A DNA stretch of 16,116 bases from Deinococcus sp. (GTDB taxonomy: Bacteria; Deinococcota; Deinococci; Deinococcales; Deinococcaceae). Where the stretch lies: assembly GCA_018260275.1 (NCBI GenBank), contig JAGLBK010000037.1:1-16116 (forward strand), read 5' to 3'. The position numbers and the translations under genes are program-made. Positions 1-8,050 of the stretch are shown here, piece by piece. Each line of letters begins with the position of its first letter. The stretch's first letter is position 1. Under the pieces are notes generated by a model, which saw nothing but the letters and a program-made list of their open reading frames with translations, searched no databases and had not been told where the DNA came from.

Positions 1-1
1 G

Positions 2-49
2 AGTGGGAAAAAGTACGGATTTCGCGTTATGGAAGCGCAGGAGGTGTAG
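2..49 (+). CDS. Possible C-terminal tail of an unidentified protein (partial)
   Basis: An open frame runs in from the left edge and stops at TAG 47-49. The 15 visible residues are too few to assign a family. The tail (…YGFRVMEAQEV) reads like ordinary protein, but frame 1 is also open here as far as 147, so the frame choice is uncertain. Whether a gene really ends here can be settled only by the sequence to the left. Confidence 0.3.
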   Translation, partial: SGKKYGFRVMEAQEV

Positions 50-108
50 TCCCGACTGTGCTGGAATTAAGCGGAATCCGTATGAGTCGTTCACGCCGCC
101 CTGAGTTC

Positions 109-126
109 GGCCACCTTGCCGTGGCC
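109..126 (+). terminator. Stem-loop, possible weak terminator or leader structure
   Basis: A perfect 6-bp stem, GGCCAC/GTGGCC, encloses the 6-base loop CTTGCC. It is followed by TTAAGCGTTACTTT, which is T-rich but not a clean T tract. It lies between the possible gene tail ending at 49 and the TM2 gene, so it could end the upstream transcript or sit in the leader of the TM2 gene. No convincing promoter was found in 50-182. Confidence 0.3.
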
Positions 127-182
127 TTAAGCGTTACTTTCGGCTGACGCAACCCGCAGCCGCAAAGTTGCGTAATAGAGGC

Positions 183-872
183 ATGACCAAGCCTGAGCGC
201 CCCGATGACCTGACCCCGCAGGGCAACATGCCCACCTGGATCGACGAGGTGCTGAAGCCTGCGCCACAGCCGTCGGGAGCGGCGCAGACCCCGCTGTCGG
301 GGCCACAGGACCTCAAGATTCCGCCTGCGTCACAGCCCTCGCCCACATCACAGCGCCCGCCCGCACCACCTGCCCCCTCCAACTGGGAAACGTCCCAGCG
401 CCAAGCGCAGGCACAGGCACAGACACAGGCACAGGCCCAACCCCTGCAGCAGCCCCAGGCCGCCCCCTATGCTCAGCCGACGGTGCAGACGAACGCCTGG
501 GGCGAGCCGGTGGCGTCCGCGCCGTACACCGCTGGGCCGCACAACCCGGCTCAGCCCAATCAGCCCCTCTACATCAGCCCGGACGTGGCCCAAAAGCGCC
601 TGATCGCTGGCCTGCTCGGGATTTTCCTGGGCGGCTTCGGGATTCACAAATTCTATCTGGGCATCACCAATCCGGGACTGATCATGCTGGCGATCACCAT
701 CGGGGCCTACATCTTCGGGGTGCTCACGATGATTTTCGGCATCGGCTTTCTGATCGTGTTTTTGCCGTCTCTGGTCGGCCTGCTAGGTTTTGTGGAGGGC
801 ATCGTGTATCTGACCAAGTCGGACGCCGACTTTCAGCGCGATTACCTCGACGGCAAAAAGCCCTGGCTCTGA
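183..872 (+). CDS. TM2-domain membrane protein with a Pro/Gln-rich N-terminal tail
   Basis: 229 residues. Residues 1 to about 130 are a low-complexity tail rich in Pro, Gln and Ala, with a QA-repeat near 76-86. From about 138 to the end it matches the TM2 domain: KRLIAGLLGIFLGGFGIHKFYLG forms the first helix and turn, followed by further hydrophobic segments ending in FVEGIVYLTKSDADFQ, a typical TM2 ending. TM2 proteins are small membrane proteins of unknown biochemical role. The tail is probably cytoplasmic and may bind a partner, which is an inference. I chose ATG 183. A GAGG lies only one base upstream, which is too close for a normal ribosome site, and no -10 hexamer is seen, so ATG 228 (MPTWIDEV…) or the in-frame TTG 168 remain possible. 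The TM2 domain is secure; the start is not. Confidence 0.8.
   Translation: MTKPERPDDLTPQGNMPTWIDEVLKPAPQPSGAAQTPLSGPQDLKIPPASQPSPTSQRPPAPPAPSNWETSQRQAQAQAQTQAQAQPLQQPQAAPYAQPTVQTNAWGEPVASAPYTAGPHNPAQPNQPLYISPDVAQKRLIAGLLGIFLGGFGIHKFYLGITNPGLIMLAITIGAYIFGVLTMIFGIGFLIVFLPSLVGLLGFVEGIVYLTKSDADFQRDYLDGKKPWL
405..434 (+). repeat. Five 6-bp tandem repeats coding for a QA tract
   Basis: Five imperfect copies of GCACAG (GCGCAG, GCACAG, GCACAG, ACACAG, GCACAG) lie in frame in the TM2 gene and encode alternating Gln-Ala/Thr. The unit is a multiple of three, so slippage would change linker length without breaking the frame. Confidence 0.75.
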
Positions 873-902
873 CCGGCCCTTTTGCCTTAACCTTGAGTGC
901 GG

Positions 903-908
903 TATGCT
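903..908 (+). promoter_or_regulatory. -10 hexamer TATGCT of a leaderless promoter upstream of ftsY
   Basis: TATGCT is followed by exactly six bases and then ATG 915. That is the spacing at which transcription would start at or next to the start codon. A TTGCCT at 882-887 could be a -35 with a short 15-bp spacer, which is weak. Several genes in this window show the same arrangement. Confidence 0.55.
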
Positions 909-914
909 GAAGTT

Positions 915-977
915 ATGACAGTTCTGTTGCCTCAAGTTCAGCGTGGCCCGCGTGTTCAGGCCAGAGCCGCCCGGTGA
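915..977 (+). CDS. Probable 20-residue leader ORF coupled to ftsY
   Basis: ATG 915 opens a 20-codon frame (MTVLLPQVQRGPRVQARAAR) whose TGA at 975-977 overlaps the ftsY start GTG at 974-976 as GTGA. The ATG lies six bases after a TATGCT -10 hexamer, as expected for a leaderless message. The peptide is basic (five Arg) and has no recognisable domain. The ftsY frame has a stop at 908-910 and no ATG, GTG or TTG before 974, and no good Shine-Dalgarno precedes 974. Coupled re-initiation from this ORF is therefore an attractive explanation of how ftsY is started. The geometry is visible in the sequence; translation of the peptide is inferred. Confidence 0.55.
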   Translation: MTVLLPQVQRGPRVQARAAR

Positions 978-1927
978 GCTGGTTAGAGCGCCTGCGCGAC
1001 GGCCTGGGCAAAACGCGCCAGCAGATCAGCGGTACGGCTGGCTCGCTTGGTCAGGAGGTGCAAGAAGCCTTTACGCGCCTGGACACCATCGAGGACCTTG
1101 AATACGCCCTGATCGCCGCCGACGTGGGCCGCGCAGCGACACAGGAGATTATTGAGGACATCCGCAAATCTGAGGGGGGCAACTTGCAAGACGCGCTGAT
1201 GCGGGCGCTGACGCTGCAACTTGAACCCAATGCCCGCCGCGCCGAGTTCCGCAAACTGGGCTTTGCGCCGGACGTGGCCCGCAGCAAGGTCGAACCGAAG
1301 GGCCACGTCATTATGGTGATCGGCGTGAACGGCGTGGGCAAGACCACCACCATTGCCAAGCTGGGCCAGTACTACATGACGCGCGGCAAAAGCGTGATGT
1401 TCGCGGCGGGCGACACCTTCCGCGCGGCGGCAGGCACGCAACTCGGGGTGTGGGGCGAGCGGCTGGGCATTTCGGTCATTCAGGGCAGCGACGGCGGCGA
1501 CCCGGCAGCGGTGGCGTTCGATGGAGCCTCGGCCCGCAAGTCGCGCGGCACCGATCTGCTGCTGGTCGATACGGCGGGGCGCCTGCACAACAAACACAAC
1601 CTGATGGAAGAATTGAAAAAGGTGCAGCGCGTGATCGCCAAGGCCGACCCCGGTGAACCCGCCGAGGTCTGGCTGGTGCTTGACGCCGTGACCGGGCAAA
1701 ATGGCCTCCAGCAGGCCAAGAAGTTCCACGAGTCCACGCCCCTGACCGGCGTGATCGTGACCAAGCTCGACGGCACGGCCAAGGGCGGCATCCTGGTGCC
1801 TATCGTGCGCGAACTGGGCGTGCCGATCAAGTTTATCGGCGTGGGTGAGCAGCCTGGCGACCTGCAACCCTTCGACAGTCAGGAATTCGTGCGGGCGCTG
1901 TTCAACGTGGACATTCCCAAAAGCTGA
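974..1927 (+). CDS. ftsY: Signal recognition particle receptor FtsY
   Basis: 317 residues. SRP-family GTPase that docks ribosome-nascent chain complexes, carried by Ffh and 4.5S RNA, at the inner membrane Sec translocon. The helical N domain covers about residues 1-95 and the G domain about 108-310. Visible motifs are the P-loop GVNGVGKTTT (117-126), DTFRAAA (147-153), DTAGR (199-203), TKLDGTAKGG (263-272) and the closing GVGEQPGDLQPF (289-300), which marks FtsY rather than Ffh. The long acidic A domain of E. coli FtsY is absent; membrane contact is probably through the N-terminal amphipathic helix (SWLERLRDGLGK). GTG 974 is the first possible start in this frame and overlaps the stop of a 20-codon leader ORF. 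An HD-domain gene follows after 9 bases, so the two are probably co-transcribed. Confidence 0.96.
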   Translation: MSWLERLRDGLGKTRQQISGTAGSLGQEVQEAFTRLDTIEDLEYALIAADVGRAATQEIIEDIRKSEGGNLQDALMRALTLQLEPNARRAEFRKLGFAPDVARSKVEPKGHVIMVIGVNGVGKTTTIAKLGQYYMTRGKSVMFAAGDTFRAAAGTQLGVWGERLGISVIQGSDGGDPAAVAFDGASARKSRGTDLLLVDTAGRLHNKHNLMEELKKVQRVIAKADPGEPAEVWLVLDAVTGQNGLQQAKKFHESTPLTGVIVTKLDGTAKGGILVPIVRELGVPIKFIGVGEQPGDLQPFDSQEFVRALFNVDIPKS

Positions 1928-1936
1928 GGTGCGGCG

Positions 1937-2551
1937 ATGACTGTGCCTGTAACTGTGCCTGACCCGGCCACCGCCGAGAAACTGTTGCTGGAGGCCGAAC
2001 GGCTCAATCCCGGCCCCTGGGTTGCCCATTCGCGCCATGTGGCGTTGGCGGCCCGCTACATCGCCGAGCGGCACCCGGACCTAGACCCGGCGCGGGCGCA
2101 TACGCTGGGGCTGCTGCACGATCTTGGGCGGCGCAGCGGGCCGAATAAAGACCGCCATATTCTTGGCGGTTACGACTATCTGACGGCCCTGGGATTCACG
2201 GACGCCGCCCGCATTGCCCTGACCCACTCCTTTGCCGTGCCCGAACTGGACACCCTGCAAGGCGTCTGGGACGGCACACCGCAGGAATGGACCCGCCTGG
2301 GCGACCTGCTGGCCGGGGTGCGCTTTGATACCGAGGACCGCCTGCTGCAACTCTGCGACCTGCTGGCCCTGCCGGACGGCTTTTGCACCGTGCAGGAGCG
2401 GCAGATCGACGTGGCGCTGCGCTACAGCGTGAATGCCCGGAGCGCCGCCAAATGGCGTGCCCAGCTGGAGCTGAAGCAGCAATTCGATGCCGAATGCGGC
2501 GTGAACATCTACTGCCTGTTGCCTGGCCTGTGTGAGCGGCTGCTGGCGTAG
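1937..2551 (+). CDS. HD-domain phosphohydrolase-like protein
   Basis: 204 residues. An HD-superfamily metal-dependent hydrolase fold is indicated by His in HSRHVALAARYIA (about 31-43), the paired His-Asp of LLHDLGRR (about 59-66) and a later His in ALTHSFA (about 94-100). This is the order of metal ligands in HD proteins. The N-terminal segment AEKLLLEAERLNPGPWVAHSRHVA resembles small HD proteins in which the domain occupies the first two thirds. Substrates in this family include nucleotides, phosphate esters and cyclic nucleotides; nothing here tells which. It starts nine bases after the ftsY stop, with GAGGTG as ribosome site before ATG 1937. It ends 17 bases from the stop of the convergent P450 gene, with no clear terminator between. 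Confidence 0.85.
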   Translation: MTVPVTVPDPATAEKLLLEAERLNPGPWVAHSRHVALAARYIAERHPDLDPARAHTLGLLHDLGRRSGPNKDRHILGGYDYLTALGFTDAARIALTHSFAVPELDTLQGVWDGTPQEWTRLGDLLAGVRFDTEDRLLQLCDLLALPDGFCTVQERQIDVALRYSVNARSAAKWRAQLELKQQFDAECGVNIYCLLPGLCERLLA

Positions 2552-2568
2552 TTCCAGACAAAACCCTA

Positions 2569-3771
2569 TTAATCCAGCGCCACCCGCAACCGCTGAGGCC
2601 CCCGCAGCACCAGATTGGGTTTGTAGGGCGGCGTTTCTAGCACGCGCAGCTGGGGAAAACGGGTCGCCAGCGCGGCAAACACCTCGGCGATTTCCAACCG
2701 GGCGAGACTGGCCCCCAGGCAGTAGTGTGGCCCGGCGGCAAAGGCCAGCTGGCGGGCGCTGTTGGGGCGGTTCCAGTCCAGCCGCGCGGGGTCGGCAAAC
2801 ACCTCCGGGTCGCGGTTGGCGGCAGCCAGCAACACCTGGGCCTGCCGCCCCGCCTGCAAAGTGACGTGCTCCAGCGGCACATCCGCGCCCAGCAGCCTAA
2901 AATCCAGTTGCACGGGCGACACCACACGCAGCAGTTCATCGGCGACATTGGGCTGGCGCGGGTTTTCCACCATGGCGGCCCAGGCGTCGTGCTGGCGCGA
3001 GAGTTCTAGCAGGCCACCGGGAATCAGGTTGCTGGTGGTTTCGTGCCCGGCGGTGAGCAGCAGCACGGCGTTAGAGAGCAGTTCGTCGCCGCTGAGTTGC
3101 TGTTCACCGTCCTGGGCCGCTGCCAGGGCCGAGAGCAGGCCGGGTTGCGGGTGCGCCCGCAGTTCGCCCGCCAGGTCGCGGAAAAAGTGGCGCATCTCGC
3201 GGGCGTCGGCGTCAATACGGGCCATCAGTTCGGGGGTCTGGTTGCTGCTGCCCAGCAGGTCGGCCACGCTCTGCGACCAGCGCACGAATTTCTGTTCGTC
3301 CTCGCCTTTCAGGCCCAGCATGGACATGATGACTCGGGCGGGCAGCGGGTGCGAAAGCTGCGCCACCACGTCTATTTCGCCGCTGACCTGGCCCAGTAGT
3401 TCGTCCAGCAAGGCCCGCACCAGTTCGCGCTGTTCCTCCACCACGCGGGGCGTGAAGGCCAGTTGCACCAGCCCCCGCAGACGGGCGTGCGCCGCGCCGT
3501 TGCGAAAAAGCATCATGTGGCGTAGTAACTGTGCGCCCTCACTGCCCCCGGAGCCGCCCATTTCGCTGCTTCTGGCCCCCGGCGAACGCAACGCCGCGCT
3601 GACCGCCGCGTGTCCGGTCAGGGCGTAGGCGTTCCATTCGGGGATGTCCAGCACGCCGCCCCGGCTGAGGTTGCGTAATACCTCGTAGCGCGGGTAGGGG
3701 TCGGCCACCGCGTCTGGTGACCAGAGGGCGCTCAGGGCTTGCAGGGCGGCGGGGGGGGTGGCCTGGGTCAT
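2569..3771 (-). CDS. Cytochrome P450
   Basis: 400 residues, the usual size of a soluble bacterial class I P450, with no membrane anchor. The I-helix oxygen-binding motif is AGHET (241-245), the K-helix ExxR is ELLR (279-282), and the heme loop FAAGPHYCLG (344-353) fits FxxGxHxCxG with Cys351 as heme ligand. A C-helix-type HxxxR is present (HARLR, 95-99). The enzyme should mono-oxygenate a small organic substrate using electrons from a ferredoxin; no ferredoxin or reductase gene is in the window. Some Deinococcus P450s hydroxylate carotenoids, so that is the leading ordinary role. The NOS gene 1.7 kb upstream on the same strand raises the alternative of an NO-using nitrating P450 like TxtE. 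No Shine-Dalgarno is seen before ATG 3771, and the nearest -10-like hexamer (CACCCT) sits only five bases upstream. Confidence 0.93.
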   Translation of the reverse strand: MTQATPPAALQALSALWSPDAVADPYPRYEVLRNLSRGGVLDIPEWNAYALTGHAAVSAALRSPGARSSEMGGSGGSEGAQLLRHMMLFRNGAAHARLRGLVQLAFTPRVVEEQRELVRALLDELLGQVSGEIDVVAQLSHPLPARVIMSMLGLKGEDEQKFVRWSQSVADLLGSSNQTPELMARIDADAREMRHFFRDLAGELRAHPQPGLLSALAAAQDGEQQLSGDELLSNAVLLLTAGHETTSNLIPGGLLELSRQHDAWAAMVENPRQPNVADELLRVVSPVQLDFRLLGADVPLEHVTLQAGRQAQVLLAAANRDPEVFADPARLDWNRPNSARQLAFAAGPHYCLGASLARLEIAEVFAALATRFPQLRVLETPPYKPNLVLRGPQRLRVALD

Positions 3772-3809
3772 GGCTCAGGGTGACACGTCAGCGGGCCGCA
3801 GCGGTCAGG

Positions 3810-3840
3810 ATTTTATGAGAACATGTCAGCGACGCCTCAA
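3810..3840 (-). promoter_or_regulatory. Possible promoter for the P450 gene
   Basis: On the - strand TTGAGG (3835-3840) is followed by AT-rich CATAAAAT. CATAAA (3812-3817) gives a 17-bp spacer and TAAAAT (3810-3815) a 19-bp spacer. It is the only AT-rich patch in the 78-bp gap before the P450 start. It would give a leader of roughly 35 bases. Confidence 0.4.
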
Positions 3841-3849
3841 GTCTATGCC

Positions 3850-4062
3850 TCAGCCGCACCAACTCGTCACCTTCATTTCGTGCCACAGGCTTGCCTGCAC
3901 GCCCTCGCCGGAAACGCGGTAAGGCACGCCCGTATCCGCGACGCAGTGTTCCAGAGACAGCGGATAAGTCACCCTGTTGAGGTTCAACCAGCCTACCAAC
4001 GACAGGAGAGCCACCAGCAGGAAAATCCACCACAGCCGGAAGGGGCGTCGTGCTGTAGTCAC
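3850..4062 (-). CDS. Small membrane-anchored protein of unknown function
   Basis: 70 residues, starting at GTG 4062. After a basic start (MTTARRPFR) comes one hydrophobic stretch (LWWIFLLVALLSLVGWL, about 10-26). A short polar tail of about 44 residues follows, with two Cys (…LEHCVAD… and a C-terminal SWCG). This is either a single-pass anchor with the tail outside, or an uncleaved signal; the two Cys would suit an extracytoplasmic disulfide. The start lies six bases after the aguB stop (TGA-GCTGAG-GTG), so it should be translated from the aguB message. I do not recognise the family. The tight spacing and sensible composition are the grounds for calling it real. Confidence 0.6.
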   Translation of the reverse strand: MTTARRPFRLWWIFLLVALLSLVGWLNLNRVTYPLSLEHCVADTGVPYRVSGEGVQASLWHEMKVTSWCG

Positions 4063-4068
4063 CTCAGC

Positions 4069-4962
<894 letters not shown>

Positions 4963-4968
4963 GGGTTC

Positions 4969-4974
4969 AGGGTA
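4969..4974 (-). promoter_or_regulatory. -10 hexamer TACCCT of aguB
   Basis: On the - strand TACCCT is followed by GAACCC and then ATG 4962, the TANNNT plus 6 bases arrangement of a leaderless start. No good -35 is seen 16-18 bases further upstream. Confidence 0.5.
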
Positions 4975-4999
4975 GCAGGAGGGTATGAGCGCACCACCC

Positions 5000-5459
5000 T
5001 CAAGCCTGGGCCAGAGCCAGCACCCGCTGCACGAAATCCGCCTTCTGGCCCGTATGAATGCCCCAGTCGTCCGTCTGGGCCGCCAGCTGACATTTCAGCG
5101 CCTCGTAAGCCTGAGCCTCGGCGGGATGCTGGCGCAGATAATCCCGGAACGCCAGCCGCTTGTGCCACTGCTCCCCGGCAGCTTCAACCACATGCACCAC
5201 CGCTTCCCGCGCCGCAGGGGCGGGCCAGCACAGCCAGAAATGCCCTCTCCGCTGGCCTTCCTGCACATATCCCACCGCACGCAGATTCTGAGCCACGCTT
5301 TCCAGCCGCTCCATAGGCGCACCGACCAGCACATCCACCACATCTTTGGCGCGAATGCCCGGAATAGCCGTGCTGCCGATATGGGCCACCTCGACCCCGG
5401 CGCAGGCGACGCGAATCCGTTGCTCGTGAATGGCAAAACGGCTGTGCCACTCGGCAGAT

Positions 5460-5479
<20 letters not shown>
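5000..5479 (-). CDS. GrpB/UPF0157 family protein (nucleotidyltransferase fold)
   Basis: 159 residues. The GrpB family signature HIGSTAIPGIRAKDVVDVLV is at 33-52 (His33, GST 35-37, Asp46, Asp49). The typical RDYLRQHPAEAQAYEALK (112-129) follows near the C-terminus. The fold is a nucleotidyltransferase-like domain also found fused to dephospho-CoA kinase in some bacteria; the substrate of the stand-alone form is unknown. I start it at ATG 5479 because a TATGCT hexamer ends seven bases upstream. ATG 5491 is in frame but overlaps that hexamer. Either way the gene begins inside the last codons of nos (overlap 20 bases), so its promoter would lie in nos coding sequence. The aguB start follows after 37 bases. 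Confidence 0.88.
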
Positions 5480-6545
<1,066 letters not shown>

Positions 6546-6551
6546 CCGAGG

Positions 6552-6557
6552 AGCGTA
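6552..6557 (-). promoter_or_regulatory. -10 hexamer TACGCT of nos
   Basis: On the - strand TACGCT, then CCTCGG, then ATG 6545, a leaderless arrangement. CTCCTCGG overlaps a GAGG-like complement but reads the wrong way for a Shine-Dalgarno. The promoter shares a 69-bp divergent gap with the K+ channel gene. Confidence 0.5.
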
Positions 6558-6580
6558 CCCAATCCGCGCTGAACGGATGT

Positions 6581-6608
6581 CCCCGGCTACACTGCCCCGG
6601 CTACACTG
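6581..6608. repeat. Perfect tandem duplication of 14 bp carrying a -10 hexamer
   Basis: CCCCGGCTACACTG occurs at 6581-6594 and again directly at 6595-6608. Each copy holds TACACT. The second copy is correctly placed as the -10 of the K+ channel gene; the first lies 14 bases further upstream in the nos/channel divergent gap. Confidence 0.9.
6602..6607 (+). promoter_or_regulatory. -10 hexamer TACACT of the K+ channel gene
   Basis: TACACT, then seven bases, then GTG 6615, consistent with a leaderless start. It is part of the second copy of the 14-bp tandem repeat. Confidence 0.5.
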
Positions 6609-6614
6609 AACGGT

Positions 6615-7580
6615 GTGAACCGCCGCCCGCTCATCCTCTCCGGCCTGATTCTGGGGCTGGTCACGTTCGGGGCGCTGGGCTACCGAATAACCGAGGGCTG
6701 GGGCTGGCTGGACTGCGTGTACATGAGCATCATGGTGCTGACCACGGTGGGCTTCGGCGAGGTTCATCCGCTGAACGTGCACGGCAAAATCTTCAGCATC
6801 GTCCTGATGACCTTCGGTATCGGGCTGATGCTGTACCTATTGACGCTGCTGGCCGAAACGGTGATTCGCAGCGTGACCGACCCCAGCATCAACCAGCGGC
6901 GCAGGGAAAGGAGAATCATGAATCTACGGGGCCACACGATTGTCTGCGGGTACGGGCAGGTCGGCGAGGCAGTGACCACCGCCCTGGTCAGCGCTAAGCG
7001 TGAGGTCGTGGTGATTGACCACCGCACCGAACACATTGAATGGGCCGAGACGCACGGCGTTCACACGCTGGTCGGCGACGCTACCGACGAGGAAGTGCTG
7101 CGCCGCGCCGGGCTAGACCGGGCTGCCTCGCTGGTCACGGTTATCAACTCCGACCCCAGCAACCTATACGTGGTGCTCTCGGCCAAAGGCATTAAGCCGC
7201 AGTTGCAGGTGATTGCGCGGGCCAGCGACGAAAGCGCCGCCCGCAAGATGCGCCGCGCCGGGGCCGACGAGGTGGTCAACCCCTACCAGCTCTCGGGCAA
7301 CCGGATCGCGGCCATGATGCTGGCCCCGCAGTTTTCACGCCTGCTCAGTGGGGGGGCCACCAGCGACCATTTCACGGTGCGCGAGATTGGCGTCAGTCAG
7401 CTCCTAGTGGGCCGCAGCATCGAGCAGCTTGGCCGCGATACCGGTGCCCTCGTGATCGGGATATGGCGCGATGGGCAGGTCGTACGGGCGCGGGCCGGAG
7501 AAGTGTTACGGGCGGGCGATACCGTGCTGGTCGCCGGAGCAGCCCACGAGGTCGAGGCGGTCGAGGGTCAGCCGCTTTGA
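6615..7580 (+). CDS. Two-helix K+ channel with cytoplasmic RCK (TrkA-N/TrkA-C) domain
   Basis: 321 residues. TM1 is about 6-23, then a pore helix and the K+ selectivity filter TTVGFGE (43-49), then TM2 about 58-81. This is the two-transmembrane pore of MthK-type channels. A charged linker (NQRRRERR) leads to the RCK domain: Rossmann entry HTIVCGYGQVGEA (107-119) and acidic strand end VVVIDH near 131-136 that would bind a nucleotide or other ligand. A TrkA-C domain from about 250 to the end includes VREIGVSQLLVGRSIEQL. It should form a ligand-gated tetrameric potassium channel in the inner membrane. GTG 6615 is used because TACACT lies seven bases before it. A strong ribosome site before Met102 could also make the RCK domain alone. 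It is convergent with the histidine kinase gene, 470 bp away. Confidence 0.93.
   Translation: MNRRPLILSGLILGLVTFGALGYRITEGWGWLDCVYMSIMVLTTVGFGEVHPLNVHGKIFSIVLMTFGIGLMLYLLTLLAETVIRSVTDPSINQRRRERRIMNLRGHTIVCGYGQVGEAVTTALVSAKREVVVIDHRTEHIEWAETHGVHTLVGDATDEEVLRRAGLDRAASLVTVINSDPSNLYVVLSAKGIKPQLQVIARASDESAARKMRRAGADEVVNPYQLSGNRIAAMMLAPQFSRLLSGGATSDHFTVREIGVSQLLVGRSIEQLGRDTGALVIGIWRDGQVVRARAGEVLRAGDTVLVAGAAHEVEAVEGQPL
6908..6920 (+). promoter_or_regulatory. Internal ribosome binding site and ATG for a free RCK domain
   Basis: AAGGAG at 6908-6913, four bases, then in-frame ATG 6918 (Met102, MNLRGHTIVCGYG). It falls exactly at the linker between pore and RCK domain. In MthK an internal start at a matching place yields soluble RCK subunits that join the gating ring. 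The spacing is a little short, and the A/G-rich run also codes for RRERR, so it may be incidental. Confidence 0.5.
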
Positions 7581-7822
7581 TGGAGCTGGTCCTTTAGCGT
7601 GGAAGGGCTCCCTCATTGGGCGGACATGCAACCGGGGCGGCGAACCTACGGGTTGCGCGGTACGGAATGGCTCGGTACTGCTGAGTGCCGATAGAGCCGT
7701 TGCTTGGGCGAGTGGTCAGGGCGAAAACCGTGGGCCGTGCTTCTCCGCTTTGACTACGCGCAGCAGCTTCAGGTGTCGTCCACAGGGTTGCAAGGCAAAG
7801 CTCCATGTAAGTCAGATCCTCA
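7581..7822. other. Gene-free convergent spacer with two stem-loops
   Basis: 242 bp between the channel stop and the MITE-like element; no credible gene. Two adjacent foldable segments are visible. GCAACC 7628-7633 pairs with GGTTGC 7651-7656. GGCTC-GGTACT 7669-7679 pairs with AGTGCC 7684-7689 and GAGCC 7694-7698 across a GCTG loop and a GATA bulge. Neither is followed by a T tract, so they are not plain terminators. A 70-codon frame on the - strand (7594-7806) matches nothing I know. A decayed mobile element or a structured RNA are both possible. Confidence 0.4.
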
Positions 7823-8050
7823 GAGCGTGTTTATAAAGGGTCGGGAAGTTTGTTGACATGCGATGAAGACGCGGTTTTTGACCCTCGCCCCTTGTGGGAC
7901 TTGTAAAGCTCCGCAGGAGAGAGGGCCTCGCGTAGCGAGGGGTGACTCGCAGGGCTGCCCAGCAGAGGGGGCGACGCGGCAAACTTTAGCGGCCCACACG
8001 ACGAAATACCAATGGGCGTAGTTTGTAGGGAAAACTTTATAAACACGCTC
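7823..8050. mobile_element. MITE-like element, 228 bp, 16-bp perfect terminal inverted repeats
   Basis: The ends are exact inverted copies: GAGCGTGTTTATAAAG at 7823-7838 and CTTTATAAACACGCTC at 8035-8050. They are flanked by TCA on both sides (7820-7822 and 8051-8053), a 3-bp target duplication. No transposase is encoded, so it would be moved in trans. A GAG-starting end and a TNA-type 3-bp duplication point to an IS5-family (IS1031-like) source; this is an inference. The interior contains the hairpin CCTCGC-GTA-GCGAGG (7926-7940). It lies between the convergent K+ channel and kinase genes, touching the kinase stop codon. Confidence 0.82.

Noticed and set aside
983..2074. A 363-codon open frame on the - strand opposite ftsY
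   Set aside because: ftsY is certain; the antisense frame has no recognisable motif and a His/Arg/Gln-rich composition typical of reversed high-GC genes.
6546..6782. Upstream extension of the nos reading frame
   Set aside because: It would overlap the start of the divergent K+ channel gene, has no NOS homology, and ATG 6545 has a well-placed -10 hexamer.
7594..7806. A 70-codon open frame on the - strand in the gene-free spacer
   Set aside because: Mixed third-position use, no promoter or ribosome site, no recognisable family; kept only as part of the spacer description.
7854..7882. TTGACA in the MITE as an outward promoter
   Set aside because: No TANNNT or other convincing -10 lies 16-18 bases downstream on that strand.
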